From contig NZ_CABSIF010000004.1 of NCBI RefSeq assembly GCF_902477725.1, forward strand, positions 124,001-188,000: a stretch of 64,000 nucleotides of DNA, in the 5' to 3' direction. The notes beneath the pieces were generated by a model that was given only the letters and a program-made list of their open reading frames with translations, did not search any database and was not told the DNA's origin. Origin of the DNA: an uncultured Desulfovibrio sp. (GTDB lineage Bacteria > Desulfobacterota > Desulfovibrionia > Desulfovibrionales > Desulfovibrionaceae). Below are positions 23,614 to 32,670 of this stretch, piece by piece. Both the position numbers and the translations under genes were made by a program. The first letter of the stretch is position 1. Each line of letters opens with the position of its first letter.

Positions 23614-26214
23614 TCAGGCTCCGGCTTCTGCGGGGCGCTTGGGCTTTCTGGCGCCAGCGGTTTTGCCTGTTTCCGTTCCCTTGGCAGCTACGCCTGTTGA
23701 TTCTTCCACCTTGCTTTTGCCGCCCTTGCCCGTTGTGGAACTGCCGCGCCCGCCCTTGGTTTCAAACACGATGGGCAGCAGCTCGTCATAATGGTGCACA
23801 GGGTGCACGGTGATGCGCTTGAGCAGCTCCTTGGGCACATCCTCGAGGTCTTTGACGTTCTGGTGCGGGATGACCACATGCTTGAGGCCGCGCGTTACGC
23901 CCGCAAGGATTTTTTCCTTGATGCCGCCCACAGGCAGCACCCGGCCTTGCAGGGTGATCTCGCCGGTCATGCACAGGTCTGCGCGCACACGCCGCCCGCT
24001 CAGGGCGGAGATGAGGGCTGTGGTCAGCGTAACGCCAGCCGAAGGCCCGTCCTTGGGCGTCGCGCCCGCAGGCACGTGTACGTGCAGGTCGTATTGCGAC
24101 ACAAAGCCGGGGTCAACGCCAAGCTCTTCTGCGCGGCTGCGGATGTAGCTCAAGGCCGCCTGGGCGCTTTCCTTCATCACATCGCCAAGCTGCCCGGTGA
24201 GGGTAAGGCCGCCCTTGCCCTTCATGACCGTGGCTTCAACCGTCAGCACTTCACCACCAGCAGGCGTCCAGGCCAGGCCCAGAGCCATGCCGGGCATGAG
24301 CTTCTTTTCCATTTCATCTTCAATAAAGCGGGGCGCGCCCAGCAGCTTTTCCACATCGGGCACATCAACCATAAAGGGCGGTTTTTTGCCCTCGGCCTTG
24401 CGGCGGGCCAGTTTGCGGCAGATGGAGGAAAGCTCGCGTTCAAGGTTGCGCAATCCGGCTTCGCGTGTGTATTCGCGGATGATCTTTTCCAGGGCTTCTT
24501 CCGTCAGTTCCACATCCTTGGGTGCAAGGCCGTTGTCTTCCACCTTCTTGGGCAGCAGATGTTTGCGGGCGATCTGGGCCTTTTCCTGCAAGGTGTAACC
24601 GGGCAGGGAAATGACTTCCATACGGTCGCGCAGGGCCGCCGGGATAGTTTCCAGATGGTTGGCCGTGCAGAGGAACATAACCTTTGAAAGATCAAAGGGC
24701 ACGTTCAGGTAGTGGTCGCTGAAAGTGTAGTTCTGTTCCGGATCAAGCACTTCCAGCAGGGCGGATGAGGGATCGCCCCTGAAATCCGCGCCCAGCTTGT
24801 CCACTTCGTCCAGCACGATAACGGGGTTGCGCGTACCGGCCTGCTTGAGGGCCTGAATGATGCGCCCCGGCATGGCACCGATGTAGGTGCGCCGATGCCC
24901 GCGTATTTCCGCCTCATCGTGCATGCCGCCCAGCGAAAGCCGCTGGAATTTGCGGCCCAGCGCCCGCGCAATGGAGCGCCCAAGCGAGGTTTTGCCCACG
25001 CCGGGAGGGCCCGCAAAGCAGAGGATCGGCCCCTTGGACTGCGGATTGAGTTTGCGCACGCTCAAAAATTCAAGGATGCGGTCCTTGATTTTGTCGAGCC
25101 CGCAGTGGTCGTCGTCAAGAATTTCCTTGGCGTGGACAATATCCAGCCTGTCGCGCGAGAGTTTTTTCCACGGTAGTTCCACCAGCCAGTCAAGGTAGGT
25201 GCGCACCACGTTGGCCTCGGAAGAATCGGCGTGCATGCCCGAAAGGCGGCGCAGCTGCTTGTCGGCTTCCTTGCGCACGTCCTTGGGCAGGCCTGCTTTT
25301 TCAAGGGCCTGCTTGAGGTTTTCAAGGTCTTCCTCGCCGTCTTCGCCTTTGTCGCCAAGTTCAGTGCGGATAGCCTTGAGCTGCTCGCGCAAAAAGTAAT
25401 CCTTCTGCGCCTTGTCCATGCCCTCGCGGGCCGAACTCTGGATGCGAGCCTGCACGGTGGCGACTTCCACCTCGCGCTGCAACTGGGTGTTGACCAGCAT
25501 GAGACGGTCAATGGGATTCTCCGCCTCGAGAATGCGCTGTGCATCGGCGGTTTTCATGCGCATATTTGCGGCGATAAGGTCGGCCAGGCGGCCCGGATCG
25601 TCCACGCCCTGCAAGACAGCAAGCACGTCTGGCGAGGAAAGACCGCGCAATGTCAGCACCTTTTCGCTCTGCTCGCGCACGGAGCGCAACAGGGCCTCCA
25701 CAGTGGCGTCCACCACAGGGATTTGCTCGGGCAGGGTTTCGATGCGCGCTTCAAGGAAGGGCTCCACCTGACGGTAGCCCGTAACCCGTGCTCGGCTGAC
25801 GCCCTGCACAAGAATTTTCACCCGCGAATCGGGCATCTTGAGCATGCGCATGACCTGCACCACGGTGCCAACCTCGTAGAGGTCTTCTGGCTTGGGATCT
25901 TCGGTGGATTCTTCTTTCTGCGCGCACACAAGCAGATGCCGCCCGTTCTTCAGGGCTGCGTCCACGGCCTGCACGGATTTGTCGCGCCCGATAAAGAGCG
26001 GCAGGATCATATAGTTGAAGATAACCACATCGCGCACTGGCAACACGGGCAGCGTGTCGGGAATGCTCTGCGCCGCCGTATTGAGGCTGCCCTCGTGATC
26101 CAGTGTTTCGGGCGCGTTCATTTCCGCCTTGTCCGTTTCGCTGTCGATGGCAGGTTCTGCCTCAGCGGGCCCTTCCTGATGCAGCAAAATGTCTTTTTCA
26201 TTGATGTCAGCCAT
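23614..26214 (-). CDS. lon: ATP-dependent protease Lon
   Basis: A cytoplasmic AAA+ serine protease that degrades misfolded and regulatory proteins. From the ATG at 26214 (GGGGAGA upstream) it is 866 residues. In order: an acidic extension, the N-terminal substrate domain (LPVLPVRDVVIFNYMILPLF), Walker A GPPGVGKTSLG, Walker B VIVLDEVDKLG, and the protease domain with catalytic serine in KDGPSAGVT. It is about 80 residues longer than E. coli Lon: roughly 50 acidic residues at the N-terminus and a basic lysine-, alanine- and glycine-rich tail of about 45 residues. Confidence 0.97.
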   Translation of the reverse strand: MADINEKDILLHQEGPAEAEPAIDSETDKAEMNAPETLDHEGSLNTAAQSIPDTLPVLPVRDVVIFNYMILPLFIGRDKSVQAVDAALKNGRHLLVCAQKEESTEDPKPEDLYEVGTVVQVMRMLKMPDSRVKILVQGVSRARVTGYRQVEPFLEARIETLPEQIPVVDATVEALLRSVREQSEKVLTLRGLSSPDVLAVLQGVDDPGRLADLIAANMRMKTADAQRILEAENPIDRLMLVNTQLQREVEVATVQARIQSSAREGMDKAQKDYFLREQLKAIRTELGDKGEDGEEDLENLKQALEKAGLPKDVRKEADKQLRRLSGMHADSSEANVVRTYLDWLVELPWKKLSRDRLDIVHAKEILDDDHCGLDKIKDRILEFLSVRKLNPQSKGPILCFAGPPGVGKTSLGRSIARALGRKFQRLSLGGMHDEAEIRGHRRTYIGAMPGRIIQALKQAGTRNPVIVLDEVDKLGADFRGDPSSALLEVLDPEQNYTFSDHYLNVPFDLSKVMFLCTANHLETIPAALRDRMEVISLPGYTLQEKAQIARKHLLPKKVEDNGLAPKDVELTEEALEKIIREYTREAGLRNLERELSSICRKLARRKAEGKKPPFMVDVPDVEKLLGAPRFIEDEMEKKLMPGMALGLAWTPAGGEVLTVEATVMKGKGGLTLTGQLGDVMKESAQAALSYIRSRAEELGVDPGFVSQYDLHVHVPAGATPKDGPSAGVTLTTALISALSGRRVRADLCMTGEITLQGRVLPVGGIKEKILAGVTRGLKHVVIPHQNVKDLEDVPKELLKRITVHPVHHYDELLPIVFETKGGRGSSTTGKGGKSKVEESTGVAAKGTETGKTAGARKPKRPAEAGA

Positions 26215-26240
26215 ATATATTCTCCCCGACTGCTTTCGAT

Positions 26241-26933
26241 TCAAATGCGTTGCGATTGCGTTATGCTGTAGCAGTCTCCATCAGTAACGATGACGTGATC
26301 CAGAAAGCGCAGCCCCATGCGGGGCGCCAGTCTTTGCAGTTCTTCTGTCAGCAGGCGGTCTTCCTGCGAAGGCCCCGGGTTGCCGCCGGGGTGGTTGTGT
26401 ACCAGAATTATGCCGCTTGCCTTTCGGAACAGGGCCGCTTCAAGAACGTCCCTTGGGTAGATTGAAACTTCTGCAATGCCGCCTTTGCGCAGACGCTCCC
26501 AGGCCATAAGGCGGTTGCGCCTGTCTACCAGCGCCAGCCAGCATTCCTCGTGGGGGCTTGTGCCAAGCCGGGCCTGTGCCATGCGGGCCACGGCCTCCGG
26601 GGTTGCCAGAACTTCCTTTTGCCGCAGCTCTGCTGCGGCGTAGCGCGCCCGCGTTTCGCTCAAAACCCGCCATAAGGCCAGCAAGCCCGGCCCGAAACCA
26701 GGCACCTGCAATAACTCTTCGGGCCTTGCGTCCAGCGCCCCGCGAATGCTGCCAAACTTCTGTATCAGTTCCTTGGCGAGGGGCTTTGTGTCCTTGCGGG
26801 TCAAACCATAGCCCATCAGCAGCTCCAGCACTTCATAATCCGCCACTGCTGTGGGTTCCAGTTCCAGTCTTTGCCGCAGCCGTTCGCGATGCCCAAGGCT
26901 TGTGGGCGGGGTGGATGTTGGCTTTGCTGTCAT
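26241..26933 (-). CDS. radC: RadC/JAB1-MPN domain protein
   Basis: A member of the RadC family, once linked to DNA repair, whose actual role is unclear. It is 230 residues, with a helix-hairpin-helix region in the first half (LGHRERLRQRL, VPGFGPG) and a C-terminal JAB/MPN metalloprotease-like fold with the zinc-ligand motif HNHPGG-NPGPSQED. The start at 26933 fits the usual N-terminus but has no clear ribosome site; the frame could extend to 26996. It lies 26 bases upstream of lon. Confidence 0.9.
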   Translation of the reverse strand: MTAKPTSTPPTSLGHRERLRQRLELEPTAVADYEVLELLMGYGLTRKDTKPLAKELIQKFGSIRGALDARPEELLQVPGFGPGLLALWRVLSETRARYAAAELRQKEVLATPEAVARMAQARLGTSPHEECWLALVDRRNRLMAWERLRKGGIAEVSIYPRDVLEAALFRKASGIILVHNHPGGNPGPSQEDRLLTEELQRLAPRMGLRFLDHVIVTDGDCYSITQSQRI

Positions 26934-27119
26934 AAAATAAGCAGTCTTGGAGGTTGCGCAAGGGGGCGGGCGGATAAAGGCGCATGCATCCCGCAAATCC
27001 TTAGCCGTTTTTTACGTGAGCGAAAATGATAAATGCAGGCCGCAATGAAATATGGGCAGCAATAAACGCACTTGCGCCGCTCAAGGCTGGCGCGGGAATG
27101 TTCTGCCCGGCGGATTGCG

Positions 27120-28163
27120 TCAGGCGCGGGTGCGGCCTGCGGCAAACAGGTCTGTCATGCGGGCCGCTAGATAGTCCAGGCTCTGGCTTGGCGATCGGCG
27201 GCCGCTCTTTACCTGCAACTCCGCATCCATAACAGTGGACATGCACTCCGCAAGCACTGCGGGGCCGAGCCGGGTTGCCAACTGTTTTTTGAAGGCGGCC
27301 TCGTTGGGATGCACGCGCACCTTTTCCCCTGCCCACAGTTGCCAGAGCAGGCGCAACTCGCGCGCCAGCAGGGCCAGCAAAGAAAACAGCAGGCTGTCGC
27401 CGTCCTGGCTGCGCGAAAGTTCTTTCCACACGGCGGTGAGGTTGCCCGCCTCCATGTGCCGGATGCAGTCAAAGACGTTGCACTCTGGATTCCACGAAGC
27501 CGTGGCGGTCATGGCCAGGGTAATGGTGCCCTGGTCGGGAACCTGATCCGCCCCGTGAGAATCTGCCTGTGATTTCTCCCGGGCAGCATCCTGCGCGGTA
27601 TTGCGCAGCAGTTGCAGCTTGATCAGCTCATTTTCAATGGCCATGGCATCGGGCGGCACAGAGGCGCAGAACTGCTCCAGGGCGTCCTGTTCAAAGCGCA
27701 GTCCCATCTCGTGCGAGCGTTGCAACACGTGCTTTTTGACCGCTCGTTCGTTGAGGCCGTCCTGCCGCCATATCCAGCCCTGCTGATCGGCAAAGGCCAT
27801 GCAGCGCAACTTGGCAATATGCGCGGGAATTTTGGGCTGACCTTTGTCCCAGGCCACTTCCATACAAAAAAAGGGCCAGCACTGTTCTGAGGGCCGGGCC
27901 AGCGCATGCGAAACCTTTTTCCACACCGCTGCGGGCCACAGGTTGGCCTGCCGCACTACCAGCACACGCGGCGCGCCGAACAGGCCTTGCAGCGTAAGCT
28001 GCTCCCAGAAGCGCGGCGAGGGTTCCTCGTCGCCCCAGTAGACGTGCCGTTCCCACTGTCCGCTGGCGGGCGGAAAGGAAGAAAGCAGCTGCTCCATGCG
28101 CGCGCGCAGCAACTGCCCGTCAGGGCATACAAGAAAACTGAATCCGGGATGTGCCGCGCTCAT
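27120..28163 (-). CDS. holA: DNA polymerase III delta subunit (clamp loader)
   Basis: The clamp-loader subunit that opens the beta sliding clamp. From the ATG at 28163 it is 347 residues, the usual HolA length. Weakly conserved but recognisable features are an N-terminal RecA-like fold without a P-loop, LRCMAFADQQGWIWRQDGL-type segments, ENELIKLQLL in the lid region, and a helical collar domain (FSLLALLARELRLLW) at the end. A hydrophilic insertion occurs near residues 215-240. An upstream extension to 28295 is possible but not conserved. Confidence 0.85.
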   Translation of the reverse strand: MSAAHPGFSFLVCPDGQLLRARMEQLLSSFPPASGQWERHVYWGDEEPSPRFWEQLTLQGLFGAPRVLVVRQANLWPAAVWKKVSHALARPSEQCWPFFCMEVAWDKGQPKIPAHIAKLRCMAFADQQGWIWRQDGLNERAVKKHVLQRSHEMGLRFEQDALEQFCASVPPDAMAIENELIKLQLLRNTAQDAAREKSQADSHGADQVPDQGTITLAMTATASWNPECNVFDCIRHMEAGNLTAVWKELSRSQDGDSLLFSLLALLARELRLLWQLWAGEKVRVHPNEAAFKKQLATRLGPAVLAECMSTVMDAELQVKSGRRSPSQSLDYLAARMTDLFAAGRTRA

Positions 28164-28215
28164 GATATTCCGTGGTTCTGAAAATTGATAAAAAAAAGAC
28201 TGCCGTAGCAGCCTT

Positions 28216-28261
28216 GGGATAAATCCCGCCCGGAATAAAACCCGCCTCGGAATAAATTCCG
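28216..28261. repeat. Three short imperfect repeats upstream of holA
   Basis: Three consecutive units of about 15-16 bases share GGRATAAA-CCCG: GGGATAAATCCCG, GGAATAAAACCCG and GGAATAAATTCCG. The first and third are also small palindromes. They lie 53 bases upstream of the holA start. Confidence 0.6.
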
Positions 28262-28344
28262 TAAATTCAGGTTTGTCATCTGGTAAAACTGCCAACGCAG
28301 TCAGTATAGGTACAAAAGGGGGAACGGGGAAGGGGTATACAGGC

Positions 28345-28383
28345 GGAAGGGGCGTTTTTCATCTGCGAAAAACAGCCCCTTCC
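28345..28383 (-). terminator. Hairpin after leuS
   Basis: A long stem, GGAAGGGGC then TTTTTC paired with GAAAAA then GCCCCTTCC, with a six-base loop, begins 15 bases after the leuS stop. No long T-run follows, but the stem is strong enough for a transcript end. Confidence 0.7.
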
Positions 28384-28397
28384 ACCATGATAATCAA

Positions 28398-30920
28398 TTA
28401 GTTGGCAACGATGTTGACCAGTTTGCCGGGAACCACCACCACCTTGCGCACGGTCAGGCCGTCAATGTGGCGCTGCACGGAGGAATCAGCCAGTGCGGCC
28501 TGTTCCATGGCGGCTTTGTCCGCGGCTGCGGGAATCTGCACCGTGCCGCGCAGCTTGCCGTTGACCTGAAGGGCCACGGTGAGCATGTCCTGAACGGTAG
28601 CGGCATCGTCCCACTTGGGCAGAAGCTCGCTGGCAAGCTGGGTGCCGTGCCCCAGGTGCTGCCAGAGTTCTTCGCAAACATGGGGCGTGATGGACGAAAG
28701 CAACGTAAGCACGGAGGCCATGGCCGAAGAGAACACGCGGCGATCGCCTTCTGTGACGCCGAGCTTTTCGCGCGAAAGATACATGGCGTTGACCAGCTCC
28801 ATAACGGCGGCAATGGCCGTGTTGAACTGGAAGCGGTCGCCCATGTCTTCGCTGCATTTCTTGACCGTAAGGTGTTCGCGGCGGCGCAGGTCGCGGGCTT
28901 CCTCGCTCTGAGCGTCCTCAGCCGTGGACTGGCAGGCCTTGAGGGGCAGCAGACGGTCTTTTTCTTCATCAAAAAGACGCCACACGCGGCCAATAAAGCG
29001 CGACGCGCCTTCAATGCCCGAGTCCGACCAGTCAAAGTCGCGCTCGGCGGGCGCGGCAAAGAGGCAGAACAGCCGCACCGTATCCGCGCCGTACTTGGCG
29101 ATCATGTCGGAAGGCGCGACCACGTTGCCCTTGGATTTGGACATTTTGCTGCCGTCTTTCAGCACCATGCCCTGAGTGAGCAGGTTGGCGAAAGGCTCAT
29201 TGAGCTCGGCAGGGAAAAAGCCCAGATCGCGCAGCACCTTGGTGAAAAAGCGCGAGTAGAGCAGGTGCAGAATGGCGTGCTCCACGCCGCCGATGTACTG
29301 GTCAACGGGCAGCCAGTACTTGAGGGCCTCCGCGTCAAAGGGGCCGTCTTCCTTGCGGGCGCTGGTGTAGCGGGCGAAATACCACGAAGACTCCACAAAG
29401 GTATCCATGGTATCTGTTTCGCGTCGGGCCGTACCACCGCACTTGGGGCAGGTGCACGAGGCGAATTCCGGTGTTTCCGGCAGGGGAGAGCGCCCGTCTT
29501 CGCGGATTTTCACGTCCATGGGCAGCAGCACGGGCAATTTTTCTTCCTTTTCAGGCACCACGCCGCACTTGTCGCAGTAAATGACGGGGATGGGCGCGCC
29601 CCAGTAGCGCTGGCGCGAAATATTCCAGTCGCGCAGGCGGAACTGCGTGGTGGCCTTGCCCTTGCCTTCCTTTTCCAGCGCCTGCGCCACGGCTTTTTTA
29701 CCGTCTTCGTTGGCGGTGCCGTCAAAGGGGCCGGAATTAACCATGAAACCTTCAGCGGTGTACGCTTCGGTCATGGTTTCAGGAGCAATCTGCTCATCCT
29801 TGGGGCTGATGACCACGCGCACGGGCAGATTGTATTTACGGGCAAATTCAAAATCGCGCTGGTCGTGGGCGGGAACGCCCATAACCGCGCCAGTGCCGTA
29901 ATCGGCCAGAACAAAATTGCCCAGCCACAGCGGCACACGCTGCCCGGTAAAGGGATGCACGGCGTAGGCGCCGGTGAAGATGCCTTCTTTTTCCAGCGAA
30001 TCAGACTGGCGGTCGATGCGGTCCATATTGCGGATGCGCTCAACAAAAGCGCGCACTTCATCGGCTTTTTCGTAGCCTTCAATGAGCTTTTCCACCAGCG
30101 GATGCTCGGGGGCCAGCGTCATGAAGGTCACGCCAAAGAGCGTGTCGGGCCGCGTGGTGAACACGTCTATGCCCGTGACGCCTTCTGCCTTGAGGGCCGC
30201 GTTTTCCAGACCAAAAGTGATGGCCGCGCCTGTGGATTTGCCAATCCAGTTGCGCTGCATGGCGATAACGCGGTCGGGCCAGTCGCCTTCAAGGCTTTGC
30301 AGGTCTTGCAGCAGTTCATCGCCGTAAGCCGTGATCTTGAGGAACCACTGGGTCAGATCCTTCTGCTCCACGCGGCTGTCGCAACGCCAGCAAAGGCCAT
30401 CGACTACCTGCTCGTTGGCGAGAACCGTGTGGCACGAGGGGCACCAGTTCTGCGCCGCCTTTTTGCGGTACACGAGCCCTTTTTCCAGCAGGCGCAAAAA
30501 GAACATCTGCTCCCAGCGGTAGTACTCGGGGCGGCAGGTGGCGATTTCGCGATCCCAGTCGTAGGAATAGCCAAGGCGTTTCAACTGCGCCCGCATGTTG
30601 TCTATGTTGGCGTATGTCCACTTGGCGGGGTGGGTATTGTTTTTGATGGCCGCGTTTTCCGCAGGCAGACCAAAGGCGTCCCACCCCATGGGATGCAAGA
30701 CGTTGAAGCCCAGCATGCGCTTGCTGCGCGCCACCACATCGCCGATGGCATAGTTGCGCACATGGCCCATGTGGATATTGCCCGAAGGATAGGGGAACAT
30801 TTCAAGCACATAATACTTGGGCTTGTTGCTCTTGTGGGTGCAGGCAAAAGCGTTTTCGGCCTGCCAGCGAGACTGCCACTTTTCTTCGATAGCTTGCGGA
30901 TTATAGCGTTCGTGCGTCAT
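28398..30920 (-). CDS. leuS: Leucyl-tRNA synthetase
   Basis: Charges tRNA-Leu with leucine. It is 840 residues of class I type, with the HIGH-type motif PSGNIHMGHVRNY near the N-terminus, an editing (CP1) domain in the middle, a zinc-type CDKCG and CTCPKCGG region, the KMSKS motif in DGSKMSKSKGN, and a C-terminal anticodon-binding domain. It is the last gene of the rib-nusB-leuS operon, 14 bases after nusB. Confidence 0.98.
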   Translation of the reverse strand: MTHERYNPQAIEEKWQSRWQAENAFACTHKSNKPKYYVLEMFPYPSGNIHMGHVRNYAIGDVVARSKRMLGFNVLHPMGWDAFGLPAENAAIKNNTHPAKWTYANIDNMRAQLKRLGYSYDWDREIATCRPEYYRWEQMFFLRLLEKGLVYRKKAAQNWCPSCHTVLANEQVVDGLCWRCDSRVEQKDLTQWFLKITAYGDELLQDLQSLEGDWPDRVIAMQRNWIGKSTGAAITFGLENAALKAEGVTGIDVFTTRPDTLFGVTFMTLAPEHPLVEKLIEGYEKADEVRAFVERIRNMDRIDRQSDSLEKEGIFTGAYAVHPFTGQRVPLWLGNFVLADYGTGAVMGVPAHDQRDFEFARKYNLPVRVVISPKDEQIAPETMTEAYTAEGFMVNSGPFDGTANEDGKKAVAQALEKEGKGKATTQFRLRDWNISRQRYWGAPIPVIYCDKCGVVPEKEEKLPVLLPMDVKIREDGRSPLPETPEFASCTCPKCGGTARRETDTMDTFVESSWYFARYTSARKEDGPFDAEALKYWLPVDQYIGGVEHAILHLLYSRFFTKVLRDLGFFPAELNEPFANLLTQGMVLKDGSKMSKSKGNVVAPSDMIAKYGADTVRLFCLFAAPAERDFDWSDSGIEGASRFIGRVWRLFDEEKDRLLPLKACQSTAEDAQSEEARDLRRREHLTVKKCSEDMGDRFQFNTAIAAVMELVNAMYLSREKLGVTEGDRRVFSSAMASVLTLLSSITPHVCEELWQHLGHGTQLASELLPKWDDAATVQDMLTVALQVNGKLRGTVQIPAAADKAAMEQAALADSSVQRHIDGLTVRKVVVVPGKLVNIVAN

Positions 30921-30934
30921 GGGGCTTTACCGGA

Positions 30935-31432
30935 TTACTCGGATATGGTTGAAGGATCGGCAGCGGGCCGGGAGATTCCGCCGGTTTCCAGAGCCTTGGC
31001 CACGGCATCAAGAATGCCGTTGATAAAGCTTTTGGCGTTGCCTTCGCCAAACTGGCGGCTGAGTTCCAGCGCCTCGTTGATGGCAACCTTGGGCGGCACA
31101 TCACTACGGTACATGATTTCAAAAACGGCAAGGCGCAGCAGGGTCAGTTCTACACGACCCATGCGGTCAACGCGCCAGTTGCGAGAAAAATTGGTGATGG
31201 CTGCGTCCAGCTCGTCGCTCTTGCTCCATACGCCTGCCACCAGTTCCCAGGCAAAACCAGAGGGATGGCTGGGCGGTTCCTGACCTTCCCAACGGGCAAG
31301 ATAGTCAGGAGAAATGCGAAAAAAGCGCCGCAGATCGTCAATATCACGGGCCGGGGTGAAGGAAAGGCCGTACAGAATCTGAAAGGCCAGTTCGCGTTCG
31401 CCGCGGCGTGTAGCTGATTTGGCTTTTGCCAT
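30935..31432 (-). CDS. nusB: Transcription antitermination factor NusB
   Basis: Binds boxA RNA with S10 to prevent early termination in rRNA operons. It is 165 residues and all helical. The family start RRGERELAFQILYGL and the segment VELTLLRLAVFEIMYRSDVPPKVAINEALELSRQFG are clear. It begins three bases after ribH, so it is part of the same operon. Confidence 0.95.
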   Translation of the reverse strand: MAKAKSATRRGERELAFQILYGLSFTPARDIDDLRRFFRISPDYLARWEGQEPPSHPSGFAWELVAGVWSKSDELDAAITNFSRNWRVDRMGRVELTLLRLAVFEIMYRSDVPPKVAINEALELSRQFGEGNAKSFINGILDAVAKALETGGISRPAADPSTISE

Positions 31433-31435
31433 GGG

Positions 31436-31906
31436 TTACAACTGCTCCATAACGCGGATGGTTTCCAGCATGGCTGCCGCTGCTTCCACGCCCTTGTTGC
31501 CGCCCTTGGAACCTGCGCGTTCAATGGCCTGTTCAATGGTGTCGCAGGTCAGCAGGCCAAAGCCGATGGGAACGCCGGAATGCATCATGGCCTGGGCAAT
31601 GCCCTTGCTGGCCTCGGCGCACACGTAGTCAAAGTGGGGGGTGCCGCCGCGAATAACCGCGCCAAGCGCCAACACGCCGTCATACTTGCCGGAATTGACC
31701 AGCTTTTGGCAGACCAGCGGCATTTCAAATGCGCCGGGAATGCGCACAATGGTGATGTTGGCGGTATCAAGTCCGTGACGTTCCAGATAGTCCTGCGCGC
31801 CGCCCACAAGGCGATCTACGATAAAATCGTTGAAACGGGTGGCCACAATGGCGATTTTGAGGCCCTTGGCGTCCAACTGTCCGGCGATGGTGGTAACAGT
31901 GCTCAT
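31436..31906 (-). CDS. ribH: 6,7-dimethyl-8-ribityllumazine synthase
   Basis: Joins the ribityl-pyrimidine with dihydroxybutanone phosphate in riboflavin synthesis. It is 156 residues, with the expected segments ATRFNDFIVDRL, VRIPGAFEMPLVCQKL, ALGAVIRGGTPHFDYV and the catalytic histidine there, and PIGFGLLTCDTIEQA. It lies 74 bases after ribE; in many relatives ribBA occupies that gap but it is missing here. Confidence 0.97.
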   Translation of the reverse strand: MSTVTTIAGQLDAKGLKIAIVATRFNDFIVDRLVGGAQDYLERHGLDTANITIVRIPGAFEMPLVCQKLVNSGKYDGVLALGAVIRGGTPHFDYVCAEASKGIAQAMMHSGVPIGFGLLTCDTIEQAIERAGSKGGNKGVEAAAAMLETIRVMEQL

Positions 31907-31980
31907 GGCAACTCCTTGGCGCGTTTGCGCAACTGCCCGCGCTAACGCGTTTTTTGTAATATTTCTGTAAGCGGAAATGT

Positions 31981-32661
31981 TCAGATAAAGCCGTTGCGCA
32001 AGAGCATCTCGCGGCTTAACCCGCTGGTCTGGGTGGCGGCAGTATGCTCTGCCGCGCTCTTGCCGCCGGGAGCCCAGGCCCCCAAAAGGCTGCGTACATA
32101 TTTGCCGATGAGGTCGGTTTCCATATTCACCAGAGTTCCCGGCCGCCAGTTGCGCATGGTGGTGCGCTTCTGCGTATCGGGAATGATGTTGACCTCAAGA
32201 AAATCAGGCCCGCAATCATTGATGGTAAGGCTGATGCCGTCAAGGGCCACGGAGCCCTTGGCAATGACCTCCACCCCGTATTCCTTGGGAAAGGCAAGGC
32301 GGCAGCACAGCGACTGGCCCGCGCCCGTAACGCTGCGCACCGTGGCAAGGCAATCCACATGCCCGCTCACCAGATGCCCGCCAAGGCGGTCGCCCAGGGC
32401 CAGTGCCCGCTCCATGTTCACGCTGTCGCCGGTTTTGAGCCTGCCCAGCGTGGTGCGCGAGAGGGTTTCTGTGGAGGCATAGGCTGTGAACACGCCTTCG
32501 CCGTGGCTTTCCACCGAAAGGCATGCGCCGTTGACGGCAATGGATTCGCCATCGACTATGGAATTCAGATTGAACAGGGGGCGCAGGGTGAACCTGCGTT
32601 CCGTGCCGGTGTCGCGCAGGGCGAGAACCTCTCCCTGGCCCTGAATAATGCCGGTGAACAT
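31981..32661 (-). CDS. ribE: Riboflavin synthase alpha subunit
   Basis: Converts two lumazine molecules to riboflavin and a pyrimidine. It is 226 residues and built from two similar lumazine-binding barrels: MFTGIIQGQGEVLAL with SIAVNGACLSVE in the first, and a copy with LDGISLTINDCG in the second. It follows ribD by nine bases. Confidence 0.95.
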   Translation of the reverse strand: MFTGIIQGQGEVLALRDTGTERRFTLRPLFNLNSIVDGESIAVNGACLSVESHGEGVFTAYASTETLSRTTLGRLKTGDSVNMERALALGDRLGGHLVSGHVDCLATVRSVTGAGQSLCCRLAFPKEYGVEVIAKGSVALDGISLTINDCGPDFLEVNIIPDTQKRTTMRNWRPGTLVNMETDLIGKYVRSLLGAWAPGGKSAAEHTAATQTSGLSREMLLRNGFI

Positions 32662-32670
32662 GCCGCCCGC

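Noticed and set aside
28467..31283. 938-codon plus-strand ORF
   Set aside because: It lies antisense to leuS and nusB, which have full family motifs. Long opposite-strand frames are common in GC-rich DNA.
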